64,000 nucleotides of DNA from Vacuolonema iberomarrocanum LEGE 07170 (GTDB lineage: Bacteria; Cyanobacteriota; Cyanobacteriia; Elainellales; Elainellaceae), in contig JADEXA010000035.1 in NCBI GenBank assembly GCA_015207365.1, positions 1 through 64,000 on the forward strand. Direction: 5' to 3'. The position numbers and the translations under genes are program-made. The notes below the pieces were generated by a model. It made no database searches. It was not told where the DNA came from and worked only from the letters and a program-made list of their open reading frames with translations. The first letter of the stretch is position 1. Each line of letters starts with the position of its first letter. This document shows positions 17,690-26,828 of the stretch, piece by piece.

Positions 17690-18514
17690 ATGCGACTTCT
17701 TTTCTTCCCATTTCTGCATTTTAGTCGTCCTCGCCTTCAGCGATATTTAGCGGGAAAGACTGTACTGATTACAGGCGCAAGCTATGGCATCGGCGAGTGT
17801 TTAGCAGCAAACCTGGCAGACACTCAAGCTTATTTGCTCCTTGTAGCGCGGACAGAGGCCAAACTATTGGAAGTGCAACAACGGGTTGAAGCAAAAGGTG
17901 GGCGCGCCGACATCTTTCCCTGTGACCTGAGAGTTGAATCAGAGGTACAAGCATTACTCCATACCTTACAGCAGCTTCCGGGGGGAATCGACATCTTTGT
18001 GAGCAATGCGGGAAAATCGATTCGTCGCTCGATTTTTGACTCCCTCGATCGCCCTCATGACTTTACCCGCACCATGAACCTCAATTATTTTGCCCCTGTC
18101 CAACTAATGCTGGGTCTTATTCCCACCCTCGTTGCTCGCCAAGGGCATGTGATCAACATCTCTGCTGTCAATGTACTACTCATTCCAGCTCCCCAATGGG
18201 CCGCTTATCAGGCATCCAAAACCGCGTTCGACCAGTGGTTTCGCTGCGTTAGCCCAGAGCTAAACGCCAAGGGCATCCACACCACATCCATCTACCTTCC
18301 CCTGGTTCGGACGCGCATGATTGAGCCCACCAAAGCCTATAGAAATGTACCTGCCATGCAGCCTGAGCAAGTTGCACAGCTCATCTGCAAAGCGATGCTT
18401 GCCCGTAGACGAACCTACGCTCCCTGGTGGCTCTGTGGCGGGCAAGTCGCCTCGGTGCTGTTTCGAGGCGTATGGGAATTTGCGATGGGTCATTACTCAA
18501 GACGCAACCCGTAG
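17690..18514 (+). CDS. Short-chain dehydrogenase/reductase
   Basis: The 274-residue protein is a classical SDR. It shows the dinucleotide motif TGASYGIG (residues 29-36), NAG (106-108), and catalytic Ser158, Tyr173 and Lys177 in AAYQASK. An extra N-terminal hydrophobic stretch (MRLLFFPFLHF) and a basic C-terminal tail (YSRRNP) suggest membrane association. It is followed after 13 nt by an AMP-binding enzyme. Reduction or oxidation of an acyl-derived substrate is the simplest joint role. The true substrate is unknown. Confidence 0.85.
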   Translation: MRLLFFPFLHFSRPRLQRYLAGKTVLITGASYGIGECLAANLADTQAYLLLVARTEAKLLEVQQRVEAKGGRADIFPCDLRVESEVQALLHTLQQLPGGIDIFVSNAGKSIRRSIFDSLDRPHDFTRTMNLNYFAPVQLMLGLIPTLVARQGHVINISAVNVLLIPAPQWAAYQASKTAFDQWFRCVSPELNAKGIHTTSIYLPLVRTRMIEPTKAYRNVPAMQPEQVAQLICKAMLARRRTYAPWWLCGGQVASVLFRGVWEFAMGHYSRRNP

Positions 18515-18527
18515 AAAAGGGACAATT

Positions 18528-20060
18528 ATGCTTATCCGCAAGCTATACCGAACTCGATTGTTGACACCCATTGGTCTGTTTCGCATAGCTGAAGCAGTCA
18601 TCACGACAGGCGTTAACCTGATGGCACTGCTACGCATTGCAGCACACCTGCACCCCGATCGCATGGCTATCAAAGATGACCATGGGCAATGCAGTTATCC
18701 TCAGCTTTGGCAACAAGCTGAATCCTTGGCCGTTGCCTTGCAACAGGAGTATGGGATTCAACGCCGCCAGAAAGTGGCGATCGCCTGCCGCAACCATGCC
18801 GCTGCGATCAAAGCTATTTTTGCGGCCTCTCGCCTGGGAACCCATGTTTTCCTGCTCAACCCAGAGATGAGTACAGACCAGATGCAGTCTCTGATCGAGC
18901 ATTTGGCGATCGACTTCTACATCTACGACCATTCGGGCGATCGTCCCCTTCCTCCATGGCTCGCCTCTGCATTGCAGCAAGGCAAAGCGCTCCCGGCTTA
19001 CCACGCCACTCATCCATCCATCCAGCAACTTTCACTGACGCCCTACCCAAAAACGTCACGCCTCAAAACCGTTAAAACGGGGAATATCGTGGTGATGACG
19101 GGTGGCACAACTGGACAGCCCAAACCAGCCAGCCGCAAACCTTCGCTGTTCAATTTTTTGCCCCCGTTCATTGCATTGCTCGAACAGGTGCACCTCGATC
19201 GCTATCGATCGCTCTACATTGCAACCCCGATTTATCATGGCTTCGGCTTAGCCGCCTTGCTCATCGGCATAATTCTTGGGGCAGAGCTCTATGTCACCCG
19301 CCGCTTTGAAGCTACCCAAGCCTGTTCACTCATTGCGACCCATCACGTTGAAGTCGTCACACTCGTACCACTGATGCTGCAACGGATGTTGCGAGAGGAT
19401 GGGCGATCGCTCTCTTCTCTGCAATGCATCCTTTCAGGTGGCGCAGCATTGAGCCCAACCTTAGCCCAAGCCACGCTAGAGCGACTAGGGAACGTTCTCT
19501 TTAACTTGTATGGCACATCTGAAGCAGGGTTTTGTATTCTGGGTAGCCCTACTCTACTGCGCCAGAAACCCGCTTCCATCGGTCAACCCGTATGGGGCGT
19601 CAACGCCAGAATTGCCGATGCCGCAGGTCAAGCCATCCAACCAGGAGAAATTGGCCACCTCTGTATTCGCAGTGCCTGGTCTACTCGCCAGAAAAGCTGG
19701 ATTGAAACCGGAGATCTAGCCTACTGTGATGCAGATAGCGATATTTTTCTCTGTGGCCGCGTGGATGACATGATCGTCTCTGGCGGGGAGAATGTTTATC
19801 CTGTGGAGTTGGAAAACATTCTTCTGCTGCATCCTGACATAGAGGCTGTCGCTGTGTTTGGGATCCCTGATTCAGAATTCGGGCAACGATTGAAGGCCGT
19901 CGTGGTTCCAAAACAGGGAGCAACGCTCAGCGAAGCACGGTTACGGGAGTGGTTGAAATCGCGAGTCGCCCGCTACCAAATGCCTGGAGCTATCAACTTC
20001 CGTAACCATCTACCTTACACCGCCCTCGGTAAACCCGATAAGAAGAAGCTGCGCAGATGA
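18528..20060 (+). CDS. AMP-binding acyl-CoA synthetase-like enzyme
   Basis: The 510-residue protein belongs to the ANL adenylating superfamily. It has the P-loop MTGGTTGQPKP (about residues 188-198), YGTSEAGFCILG, the hinge and ATP site GDLAYCDADSDIFLCGR, and SGGENVYPVELEN. The C-terminal catalytic Lys is in LGKPDKKKLRR. The residue after the P-loop Lys is Pro instead of the usual Gly. The start at 18528 has AAGGGA upstream and sits just after the SDR stop; a longer frame from 18321 overlaps the SDR. It likely activates a fatty or other carboxylic acid to acyl-AMP/CoA. The pair with an SDR resembles lipid-modifying gene pairs in other phyla. Confidence 0.88.
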   Translation: MLIRKLYRTRLLTPIGLFRIAEAVITTGVNLMALLRIAAHLHPDRMAIKDDHGQCSYPQLWQQAESLAVALQQEYGIQRRQKVAIACRNHAAAIKAIFAASRLGTHVFLLNPEMSTDQMQSLIEHLAIDFYIYDHSGDRPLPPWLASALQQGKALPAYHATHPSIQQLSLTPYPKTSRLKTVKTGNIVVMTGGTTGQPKPASRKPSLFNFLPPFIALLEQVHLDRYRSLYIATPIYHGFGLAALLIGIILGAELYVTRRFEATQACSLIATHHVEVVTLVPLMLQRMLREDGRSLSSLQCILSGGAALSPTLAQATLERLGNVLFNLYGTSEAGFCILGSPTLLRQKPASIGQPVWGVNARIADAAGQAIQPGEIGHLCIRSAWSTRQKSWIETGDLAYCDADSDIFLCGRVDDMIVSGGENVYPVELENILLLHPDIEAVAVFGIPDSEFGQRLKAVVVPKQGATLSEARLREWLKSRVARYQMPGAINFRNHLPYTALGKPDKKKLRR

Positions 20061-20277
20061 GCTGAAAAGAATCGAGAGTCTTTATCGCCATCGATGCCCT
20101 GCAATCAGCCAGTAAACAGGCGCGTAGACATTTTCTATACTCAGACATTCACTCTTCAATACTGTCATCGCGACTATTCGCCTATCTGCTGGGATATTAG
20201 AAATGGCTTCCACTGAGGCCCGTACTCGATACTATGATCCTGAAGCAATTTGGCGTCGTATGAGGTGAACCAGCGAA

Positions 20278-21177
20278 ATGAACGCGTCTCCGACTAATAT
20301 CCTGAATGCCCGCGCTCGATTGGGAGAATGCCCTCTATGGGATGCCGACCGACAACAACTTTTCTGGGTTGATATTTATAACCATCGCGTGCACCAGTTT
20401 GATCCGACAACAGGGCAGGATCGCTATCTCGATACCGGGGAAGTGGTGAGCGCGATCGCCCAGGCAGATAACAACCATTTGCTCGTCGCCTTACGGAGCC
20501 GTCTTGCTTTTCTCGATATCGAAACAGGGAATATCACGCCATTAACAGCGATCGAGTTTGCTCATCCGATGGAAACACGGCTGAATGATGGTAAGTGTGA
20601 TCCCCAGGGACGGTTTTGGATTGGGTCTTGCAGCGAAATTCCTGGGCAAGCCGCGCTCTATCGCTACGATCCCGATGGCTCTCTTCATGTAATGGAAACG
20701 GAGCTTACCATCGCGAATGGGTTGGGGTGGAGCCCTGATGGTTTAACGTTTTATTTGACGGACTCTGCCCAGTACAAAATCTTCGCCTACGATTTTGAAG
20801 CAGCTACCGGAAGCATTCATAACCGCCGCGTTCTGATTGACCTGAGTCGCGAGGCGGTCGAGCCTGATGGGCTGGCGGTGGATGCGCAAGGCAATCTCTG
20901 GTCAGCGCTCTGGGATGGCTGGGCTGTGGCTCAGTTCGATTCCAGTGGAAACGAAATAGCACGTATCAAGATGCCCGTGCCTCGACCAACGAGCGTTGCT
21001 TTTGGTGGCAAAAGCTTACAGGCGCTCTATATCACCTCTGCCTCCGTTGAGCTGAGCCAAAAAACCATTCAGCAGTACTATACCGCTGGCGACCTATTTT
21101 ATTTACCCACCCAAGCAATAGGACTCCCGATTCAATCGTTTGGGCATTCGCGTTCAACAAAGAAGGCTAGCGCCTGA
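20278..21177 (+). CDS. SMP-30/gluconolactonase/regucalcin family lactonase
   Basis: This 299-residue protein is a six-bladed propeller of the SMP-30/LRE family. Metal-binding and catalytic positions are visible: Glu in LGECPLWD, Asn in TRLNDGKCDPQG, and the NGLGWSPDG and EPDGLAVDAQGNLWSALWDG segments. Family members hydrolyse sugar lactones using Ca2+ or Zn2+ in the cytoplasm. No sugar catabolic partners are adjacent. A 217-nt gap separates it from the AMP-binding gene, so it is likely transcribed separately. Confidence 0.9.
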   Translation: MNASPTNILNARARLGECPLWDADRQQLFWVDIYNHRVHQFDPTTGQDRYLDTGEVVSAIAQADNNHLLVALRSRLAFLDIETGNITPLTAIEFAHPMETRLNDGKCDPQGRFWIGSCSEIPGQAALYRYDPDGSLHVMETELTIANGLGWSPDGLTFYLTDSAQYKIFAYDFEAATGSIHNRRVLIDLSREAVEPDGLAVDAQGNLWSALWDGWAVAQFDSSGNEIARIKMPVPRPTSVAFGGKSLQALYITSASVELSQKTIQQYYTAGDLFYLPTQAIGLPIQSFGHSRSTKKASA

Positions 21178-21230
21178 CACAAAGCGCTAACCTCCTGAAT
21201 CGTTTATCGAGATCTGAACTTACTTGTTTT

Positions 21231-21265
21231 GTTGATTTGTGGCCGCGACGCGGCCACAAATCAAC
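21231..21265. repeat. Hairpin repeat, family D copy 1
   Basis: A perfect 16-bp-arm palindrome (arm GTTGATTTGTGGCCGC) with a 3-nt centre lies between the SMP-30 gene and the convergent DUF6492-like gene. ACTTAC lies just before it and GTAAGT about 30 nt beyond, as possible outer inverted ends. It resembles the hairpin at 42951-43001. It may also serve as a bidirectional terminator. Confidence 0.6.
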
Positions 21266-21402
21266 GAATTTACTCAGGATGATGCAAGTTTTGTGTAAGT
21301 CCTGTAGATGTTGTTTGAGAGGGTTTGAAGGGTTAGGATTTTTGATGCACGCTGCACAGAAAAACCTTTGTTTCAAACCGTCATTAGATAGCCCAGAGCA
21401 CC

Positions 21403-22344
21403 CTACGCTGTCGCAAGATACCCCCGGAACTGTTCAATCGATAGGCTTACAGGACTCTTGGCAGAAAGCATAACCGCCTTATGACCCGAGGTTTGAGCTT
21501 CCTGGAAGAATTCGGTCAGCTCTTGTTTGGAGAGAGAATTTTCTTCCCAGTAACACCAACAGATTTTTTGCAGATGATCATCGTAGTGGCCAGAGTCTTC
21601 GCCCAGGATGTAGCTTACGAAAACACCGTAGAGAACGTACTCAGAGAGATGATTCACTCCGCATAGAACTTCTATCCAGTTTTGGTTGTAGTTCGTCTCA
21701 ATGCGCTTGTACATCTGGAGCAGGTTGTCTCGCCTCCAGGTCACGATCTGGTGGACGTAGAAATCATAGCAGTCGACTTCGGTCGGAACATTGAGCAGAT
21801 TCTTGGCGGTTACCTTCCACTTCTTGCCAACCTCATTATCTAGGTCAGTCGATTGCTCAACTCTGAAAAGCCGGACGTTGTTGTCTTCATCAACCAGCTG
21901 AGACACATCAAAGTTGTTGATAAAGGCCACATCAGAATCGACAAAGACCAGCACATCTTCTTCCACATACTCTGCGGCTGCCAGTTTCACAATTTGCTGA
22001 ATCAACCAGCCTCGAATCAACCAATTTCCCGATTTATGGCCTTTAAGATTTAACCAAACATTCTTCTTATCGTAGAAAGGGATACGCTTAATCCAGGAAG
22101 GAAGAATATCTTCTTTCGTTAATATAACGGTATTCTCATCTGCCAGTTGCTGAAAAAGCGACAGATCCTTACGTTCAACAATAATATAGTGCTTCACTGG
22201 CGAGGAGACAAACTGTTTGATACTCCAACAAAGCAACTTGCATCGCTGAAAATCGGGTGCATAGCTTGGTGTAATAAATGCAAAAGTGAGGTTGTCTACA
22301 ACCGCATCAGATCCTTGTACAGCAGCTCTCTCCAAAACATTCAT
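21403..22344 (-). CDS. DUF6492-like (glycosyltransferase-fold) protein
   Basis: The 313-residue protein starts near DNLTFAFITPSYAPDFQRC and has the acidic triad motif VFVDSDVAF at about residue 130, typical of GT-A glycosyltransferases. The aromatic-rich C-terminal half includes CYDFYVHQIVTWRRDNL and LSEYVLYGVFVSYI. This arrangement matches DUF6492-type proteins, believed to be sugar transferases for surface polysaccharides. It stands alone, convergent with the SMP-30 gene. The 5' flank is unusually A/T rich. Product and acceptor are unknown. Confidence 0.7.
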   Translation of the reverse strand: MNVLERAAVQGSDAVVDNLTFAFITPSYAPDFQRCKLLCWSIKQFVSSPVKHYIIVERKDLSLFQQLADENTVILTKEDILPSWIKRIPFYDKKNVWLNLKGHKSGNWLIRGWLIQQIVKLAAAEYVEEDVLVFVDSDVAFINNFDVSQLVDEDNNVRLFRVEQSTDLDNEVGKKWKVTAKNLLNVPTEVDCYDFYVHQIVTWRRDNLLQMYKRIETNYNQNWIEVLCGVNHLSEYVLYGVFVSYILGEDSGHYDDHLQKICWCYWEENSLSKQELTEFFQEAQTSGHKAVMLSAKSPVSLSIEQFRGYLATA

Positions 22345-22934
22345 GAGATTTAGTCTTACTCCAAACAGATTTGTACAGGAAAGGGTAGCAGCACGATTTC
22401 AGTCTAGATAGCGCGCTCTAAGAGTGCCAACTTTTAGATGGGCATCTTTAAATAAAATCTATTAAAAAAAAGTTGATACGAAGTAGAGAGAAAGTACGCA
22501 AATTTGTCAAAAGAAGTCTCGTAAATTCACTTAAGAAAAAACCCTGTGAATTCACTTAAGAAAAAATACGCAAACTCATCAACATTACTCAATTTCCTTC
22601 TGACTTTTTAGAGATATTTATGGTTCTTCTAGTTCATTGCTTACTGCATCTATGAACAGTCGCCAACCATTTTTCTCGTCCAGTGGGCTAACTGCTCAAA
22701 TTTCGAAATCCATCTACGCCATCACGCGAAATTTCAGAGCAGCCAAACGTGAAATTCTGCTCAGATGGCCTGTATATAGGTATTCAAGCCATAATTTACT
22801 TGATCAGGAAAAAATCAGAGTTCCCACAGATTCGTAATTTGAGCCCTCACAACGGTGGTTTTCGTTCGTCTCATCGTGGTTTCAACCGTCTGATTTGCTG
22901 AGTCCGAACGCACATTGTTCGAGATTCAGTCGGT
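22345..22934. other. A/T-rich intergenic region with short direct repeats
   Basis: About 590 nt with no convincing gene. AATTCACTTAAGAAAAAA occurs twice (about 22524-22541 and 22549-22566). TACGCAAA and TACGCAAA-CT variants flank the pair. A 66-codon frame at 22637-22837 lacks a ribosome site and coding character and was not called. Confidence 0.5.
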
Positions 22935-23041
22935 TAAGTAGCTCGGCACGATGAAAAACCAGACTCTAAAAACCTGTGCCGCCCACGCTGCGGGCGGCAC
23001 AGGTTTTTAGAGTTTTAGGTTTAATTGCACCTGCCAACTTA
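22935..23041. mobile_element. MITE-like hairpin element, family A copy 1
   Basis: This 107-bp element begins TAAGTAGCTCGGCACGATG and ends TTGCACCTGCCAACTTA, so its ends are imperfect inverted repeats starting TAAGT. The core is a long hairpin (left arm begins CTCTAAAAACCTGTGCCGCC, right arm ends GGCGGCACAGGTTTTTAGAG). A nearly identical copy in the same orientation lies at 29820-29927. The two differ in the arm ends by paired changes. No coding capacity. Confidence 0.8.
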
Positions 23042-23289
23042 TATCAATTTGCTGAGAGCTTACCCCCGATCATTTCTCTTTTAGGCGTTGCGGGTTCTGG
23101 ACATGAACTAGGCACAGGATGAACGGAAATTTCGTTGCGATTCATCCTGCTTTTCAGCAATGCCCTCTTTATAGACCCGCAGCGAGACGCCCACCATTTC
23201 GTAGCGGTAGTAACAATTTCTCGAGCGAGGAGGCTTCTATAGTTGAAAAGCTTTCACTTAAACTGCTGGATGTGAGGCTGCGACGTGAC

Positions 23290-24228
23290 ATGCCTTCTTA
23301 TACGAGTTTGGAAGACTCAGTCTTGAATGCCCAACGGTTACTCTTGCCCGAAATCCTGAAAGGATTGAATCAGCGGTCAGACAGAGCAGGACTATTCCAT
23401 CTCGTTGGGCATTTGGGGATGATGGGAGTCAGCGGGACGCTGTGGTTAACACAGATGAGCGAGAATTGGGCGATCGCCCTTCCGGCTCTCTTCATCTACG
23501 GCATCACTCTTGCTACCATGTTTGCGCCATTGCATGAGTGTGTCCACCGGACGGCCTTTGCTAGCGATCGCCTGAATGCAGCAGTCGCATGGTTCGCGGG
23601 ACTACTCTCCTTTTACAACAGCACCTTTTATCGGCGGTATCACAAGTGGCATCATCGCTACACGCAGATTCCTGGAAAAGACCCAGAGCTGGATGATCCC
23701 AAGCCTCAAACCTGGGGGGAATACCTGCGTGAACTGAGCGGTCTGCCTTGGTGGATCGGTAAGCTGCGGGGGCATTTCCGCGCCGCCACAGGACAACTGG
23801 AGGATTGCCCCTTCCTCTCGGATGCAGCTCGGGCAGAGGTAGTGCGCTCAACCCGCTGGCAGTTGGCAGTCTATGGTGGGGCGATCGCCCTTTCCCTGAT
23901 CTCCGGCTTCCCCTGGTTCTTGTGGGGATGGATTGTGCCGCTAGCCGTGGGGCAACCTGTGCTGCGCTTCATCTTGTTGGCAGAACATGGCGGCTGCACC
24001 GAAGACAATAATCCCCTCACCAATACCCGCACGACACTGACCCTAGCCCCCCTCCGCTTTTTGATGTGGAATATGCCGTTCCATGCTGAGCACCACCTCT
24101 ATCCGTCTATTCCGTTCCACACCCTGCCAGCCGCCCATCAGGAATTGCGACCTTATTTGGCCTATCTCGACCAGGGTTATATCCGAGTGAACCGTCAACT
24201 GGTTGCTGGGTTTGGGACAACAAAATGA
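23290..24228 (+). CDS. Membrane fatty acid desaturase/hydroxylase family protein
   Basis: This membrane di-iron enzyme has the three histidine boxes HECVH, HKWHH and HAEHH, plus another His in AEHGG. Transmembrane pairs surround them. From ATG 23290 it has 312 residues and begins MPSYTSLEDSVLNAQRLLLP. A longer in-frame start at 23119 adds 57 poorly conserved residues with AGG directly abutting the ATG, so I prefer 23290, though uncertainly. Its stop overlaps the next start as ATGA. The family inserts double bonds or hydroxyls into acyl chains, or acts on alkyl and terpenoid substrates. The unusual partners (hydrolase, GlnT) suggest a specialised substrate. Confidence 0.8.
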   Translation: MPSYTSLEDSVLNAQRLLLPEILKGLNQRSDRAGLFHLVGHLGMMGVSGTLWLTQMSENWAIALPALFIYGITLATMFAPLHECVHRTAFASDRLNAAVAWFAGLLSFYNSTFYRRYHKWHHRYTQIPGKDPELDDPKPQTWGEYLRELSGLPWWIGKLRGHFRAATGQLEDCPFLSDAARAEVVRSTRWQLAVYGGAIALSLISGFPWFLWGWIVPLAVGQPVLRFILLAEHGGCTEDNNPLTNTRTTLTLAPLRFLMWNMPFHAEHHLYPSIPFHTLPAAHQELRPYLAYLDQGYIRVNRQLVAGFGTTK

Positions 24229-25244
24229 GCGCAACCGTTGGGCAATGGACACTGAAAAACGTTGAGTTGCAGTGTGGTGCCGTATTGCCGGAGGCTACCC
24301 TGACCTACGCCACCTATGGAGAGCTAGCGGGCGATCGCCAGAACGTGATCCTCTACCCCACCTCCTATGGTGCTCAGCATACCGATATTGACTGGCTCAT
24401 CCGCCCCGATGGCATCCTCGACCCTAGCCAGTGGTTTATCATCATTCCCAACATGTTTGGCAATGGGCTATCCACCTCACCCAGTACGAATCCGGTCTGC
24501 GGGTTACGGGAAGATGGCTTTTGGTTCACCCATTGGGACAATGTGCGGGCGCAGGAAACCCTGCTACGGCAAGTCTTTGGCATCGAGCACTTGGCCTTAG
24601 TGTATGGCTGGTCAATGGGTGCACAGCAGGCTTACCACTGGGGAACCCTTTATCCCGATCGCGTCGCTCGTATTGCCGCCCTCTGCGGCACTGCGCGGAT
24701 CACCGATCACAACCGCATCTTTCTAGAAAGCTTGCGGGCGGCCCTCACCGCCGATCCAGCATGGAACGGTCGTCGCTTCGAGGCGATGCCCGACCGAGGC
24801 TTCCGCGCCTTTGCCTACATCTATGCCAGTTGGGCCGCCTCTCAGCCTTTCTACAAGCAGGGTATTTACTATGACTTGGGCTTTGACTCTCTTGACGACT
24901 ATCTGCATCGGGGCTGGGAAGCCAACTATCGCAAGCGCGATCCCCACAATTTGCTCTCCATGATTGAAACCTGGCTGCGCTGCGACCTGAGTGCTAATCC
25001 CATCTACCAGGGCAATTATGAAGCCGCCCTTGCCGCTATTCAGGCCGATACCCTGGTCATGCCTACCGCCACCGACCTCTACTTCACCCCTGCCGACTGC
25101 GAAGCCGAAGCCCAACAGATTCCCAACGCCACGTATTGCTCTATTCCCTCGATCTGGGGACACCGGGCTGGAAATCCTTACCAGCATCCTCCTGATGCCA
25201 GCTTTATCCGCCAGGCCATCCAAGCCCTGCTCAACTCCAACTAA
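24225..25244 (+). CDS. Alpha/beta hydrolase of the homoserine O-acetyltransferase type
   Basis: The 339-residue protein resembles MetX-like alpha/beta hydrolases. It has ATYGEL and YPTSYGAQH near the N-terminus, nucleophile motif GWSMG (Ser near residue 131), an acid in ATDLYF and His in IWGHRAGNP. The region NMFGNGLSTSP matches the family oxyanion area. Bona fide MetX has other conserved residues that I cannot confirm, so an acyltransferase or hydrolase on a non-homoserine substrate is likelier. It is translationally coupled to the desaturase by a 4-nt overlap. Confidence 0.82.
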   Translation: MSATVGQWTLKNVELQCGAVLPEATLTYATYGELAGDRQNVILYPTSYGAQHTDIDWLIRPDGILDPSQWFIIIPNMFGNGLSTSPSTNPVCGLREDGFWFTHWDNVRAQETLLRQVFGIEHLALVYGWSMGAQQAYHWGTLYPDRVARIAALCGTARITDHNRIFLESLRAALTADPAWNGRRFEAMPDRGFRAFAYIYASWAASQPFYKQGIYYDLGFDSLDDYLHRGWEANYRKRDPHNLLSMIETWLRCDLSANPIYQGNYEAALAAIQADTLVMPTATDLYFTPADCEAEAQQIPNATYCSIPSIWGHRAGNPYQHPPDASFIRQAIQALLNSN

Positions 25245-25302
25245 TCCATCCCACTCCTTCCATCCATCTCACGCTCATCTGCCCATTCACGAATCCTCCA
25301 CC

Positions 25303-26613
25303 ATGCCCCAGTCGCTCTCCGAGATCGCCCGCGATCGCCAGATCAACTATTTCCTGCTATCCTTCACTGACCTGTTTGGTGTCCAACGTGCCAAGCTCGT
25401 CCCGGCCTCTTGCATTGACCAAATGGCCGATAGCCAAGCTGGGTTTGCCGGGTTCGCCGCATGGTTGGATATGACCCCTGCCGATCCCGATATCCTGGCC
25501 ATGCCGGAGCGCGATCGCCTCTACCAATTGCCCTGGCGTCCGGAAGTGGCCTGGATGCCCTCTGACCTTTGCGGCGTCGATGGTCGATTGATTGAGCAAA
25601 CGCCTCGATTGGTGCTCAAGCGGGTACTGGCCCAAGCCAAGGAAATGGGCTTTGTCGTCAAAACGGGGGTGGAATGCGAATACTTTTTGCTGTCTCCAGA
25701 GGGAGACGGCTTGTCGGATGGGCGCGATCGCCAGTCAAAACCTTGCTACGACCAACTCACCCTGATGCGTCGCTTCGACGTCATCCGCGATATTTGCGAC
25801 GGGATGCAAACGCTGGGGTGGGGACCATATCAGAACGACCATGAAGATGCCAACGGCCAGTTTGAGATGAACTGGACCTACGACGAAGCCCTTGTTACCG
25901 CCGATCGCCATGCGTTCTTTAAGTACATGGTGAAAAGTATTGCCGAACAGCATGGCATTCGCGCCACCTTCATGCCAAAGCCCTTCACTCACCTCACCGG
26001 AAACGGATGCCACATGCATCTCTCTGTTTGGGATGCCGCAGGTTCTACCAACCTTTTCCACGATGACAACGGCGAACTAGGACTTTCGACGCCCGCCTAT
26101 CACTTCATTGGCGGCGTTTTGCACCATGCCGAAGCCCTCTGTGCCTTCACGAACCCAACGGTCAACTCCTACCGCCGCATCAATGCTCCTGTCACCGCAT
26201 CTGGCGCAACCTGGTCACCCAATACCATCAGCTACAGCGGCAACAATCGCACCCATACCATCCGCATTCCCGATGCTGGGCGCTTTGAGCTGCGCCTCGC
26301 CGATGGTTCTACCAACCCCTATCTCTTGGCAGCGGCTCTCATCGCCGCCGGACTGGATGGCCTTCAAAACAAACGCGACCCTGGGCCTCGTTCTGACACC
26401 AATAGCTACATCGATCCACCCCCACCGAGCACAGCCAAAACTCTCCCCGGAAATCTGCTTGATGCCCTCCGCAACCTGGAAGCCAATTCCACACTCCACG
26501 CAGCCCTGGGCGAGTCGTTCGTCGCCTCTTATCTAAAGCTCAAGCACCAGGAGTGGGCGGACTTTAGTCACCACATTACTCCCTGGGAGTTGGAAACAAC
26601 GTTGGATTGCTGA
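25303..26613 (+). CDS. glnT: Type III glutamine synthetase family (GlnT-like) ligase
   Basis: The 436-residue protein begins MPQSLSEIARDRQINYFLLS. It has the ligase motifs of GlnT-type enzymes: ECEYFLL (metal Glu pair), NDHEDANGQFEMNW, GCHMHLSVW, NPTVNSYRRINAP, and RFELRLADGSTNPYL. ATG 25303 is preferred to an upstream frame overlapping the hydrolase; the gap is 58 nt. The reaction joins an amine to the gamma-carboxyl of glutamate or a related acid using ATP. Some GlnT homologues make gamma-glutamyl amides from amines other than ammonia. Placement behind a desaturase and hydrolase favours a specialised substrate over bulk nitrogen assimilation. Confidence 0.88.
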   Translation: MPQSLSEIARDRQINYFLLSFTDLFGVQRAKLVPASCIDQMADSQAGFAGFAAWLDMTPADPDILAMPERDRLYQLPWRPEVAWMPSDLCGVDGRLIEQTPRLVLKRVLAQAKEMGFVVKTGVECEYFLLSPEGDGLSDGRDRQSKPCYDQLTLMRRFDVIRDICDGMQTLGWGPYQNDHEDANGQFEMNWTYDEALVTADRHAFFKYMVKSIAEQHGIRATFMPKPFTHLTGNGCHMHLSVWDAAGSTNLFHDDNGELGLSTPAYHFIGGVLHHAEALCAFTNPTVNSYRRINAPVTASGATWSPNTISYSGNNRTHTIRIPDAGRFELRLADGSTNPYLLAAALIAAGLDGLQNKRDPGPRSDTNSYIDPPPPSTAKTLPGNLLDALRNLEANSTLHAALGESFVASYLKLKHQEWADFSHHITPWELETTLDC

Positions 26614-26668
26614 TCGTCTATCGCCCAACAAAACCGACGTCTGATGTTAGATTTTTCTTTACTTGAGA

Positions 26669-26726
26669 AACCTTGATTTGGGGTGGTGTGGGTAGTGCCC
26701 GTGCCATCCGAAATCAAGGTTTTTTA
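26669..26726 (+). terminator. Rho-independent terminator after glnT
   Basis: AACCTTGATTT and AAATCAAGGTT form an 11-bp stem, and the interior GGGTGG and CCATCC segments extend the pairing. TTTTT follows directly. It lies 55 nt after the glnT stop and probably ends the desaturase-hydrolase-glnT transcript. Confidence 0.85.
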
Positions 26727-26828
26727 TCACGTTGAACTCATTTTTTTGATGCGCAATAGAAATTGCATGATCCGATTAAGGTTGCGGTAAACTTTTTATC
26801 TACTTGCATTACAGAGGATCAGGGGATC

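Noticed and set aside
22637..22837. 66-codon plus-strand ORF
   Set aside because: No ribosome site, atypical composition and it lies in A/T-rich repeat-bearing DNA.
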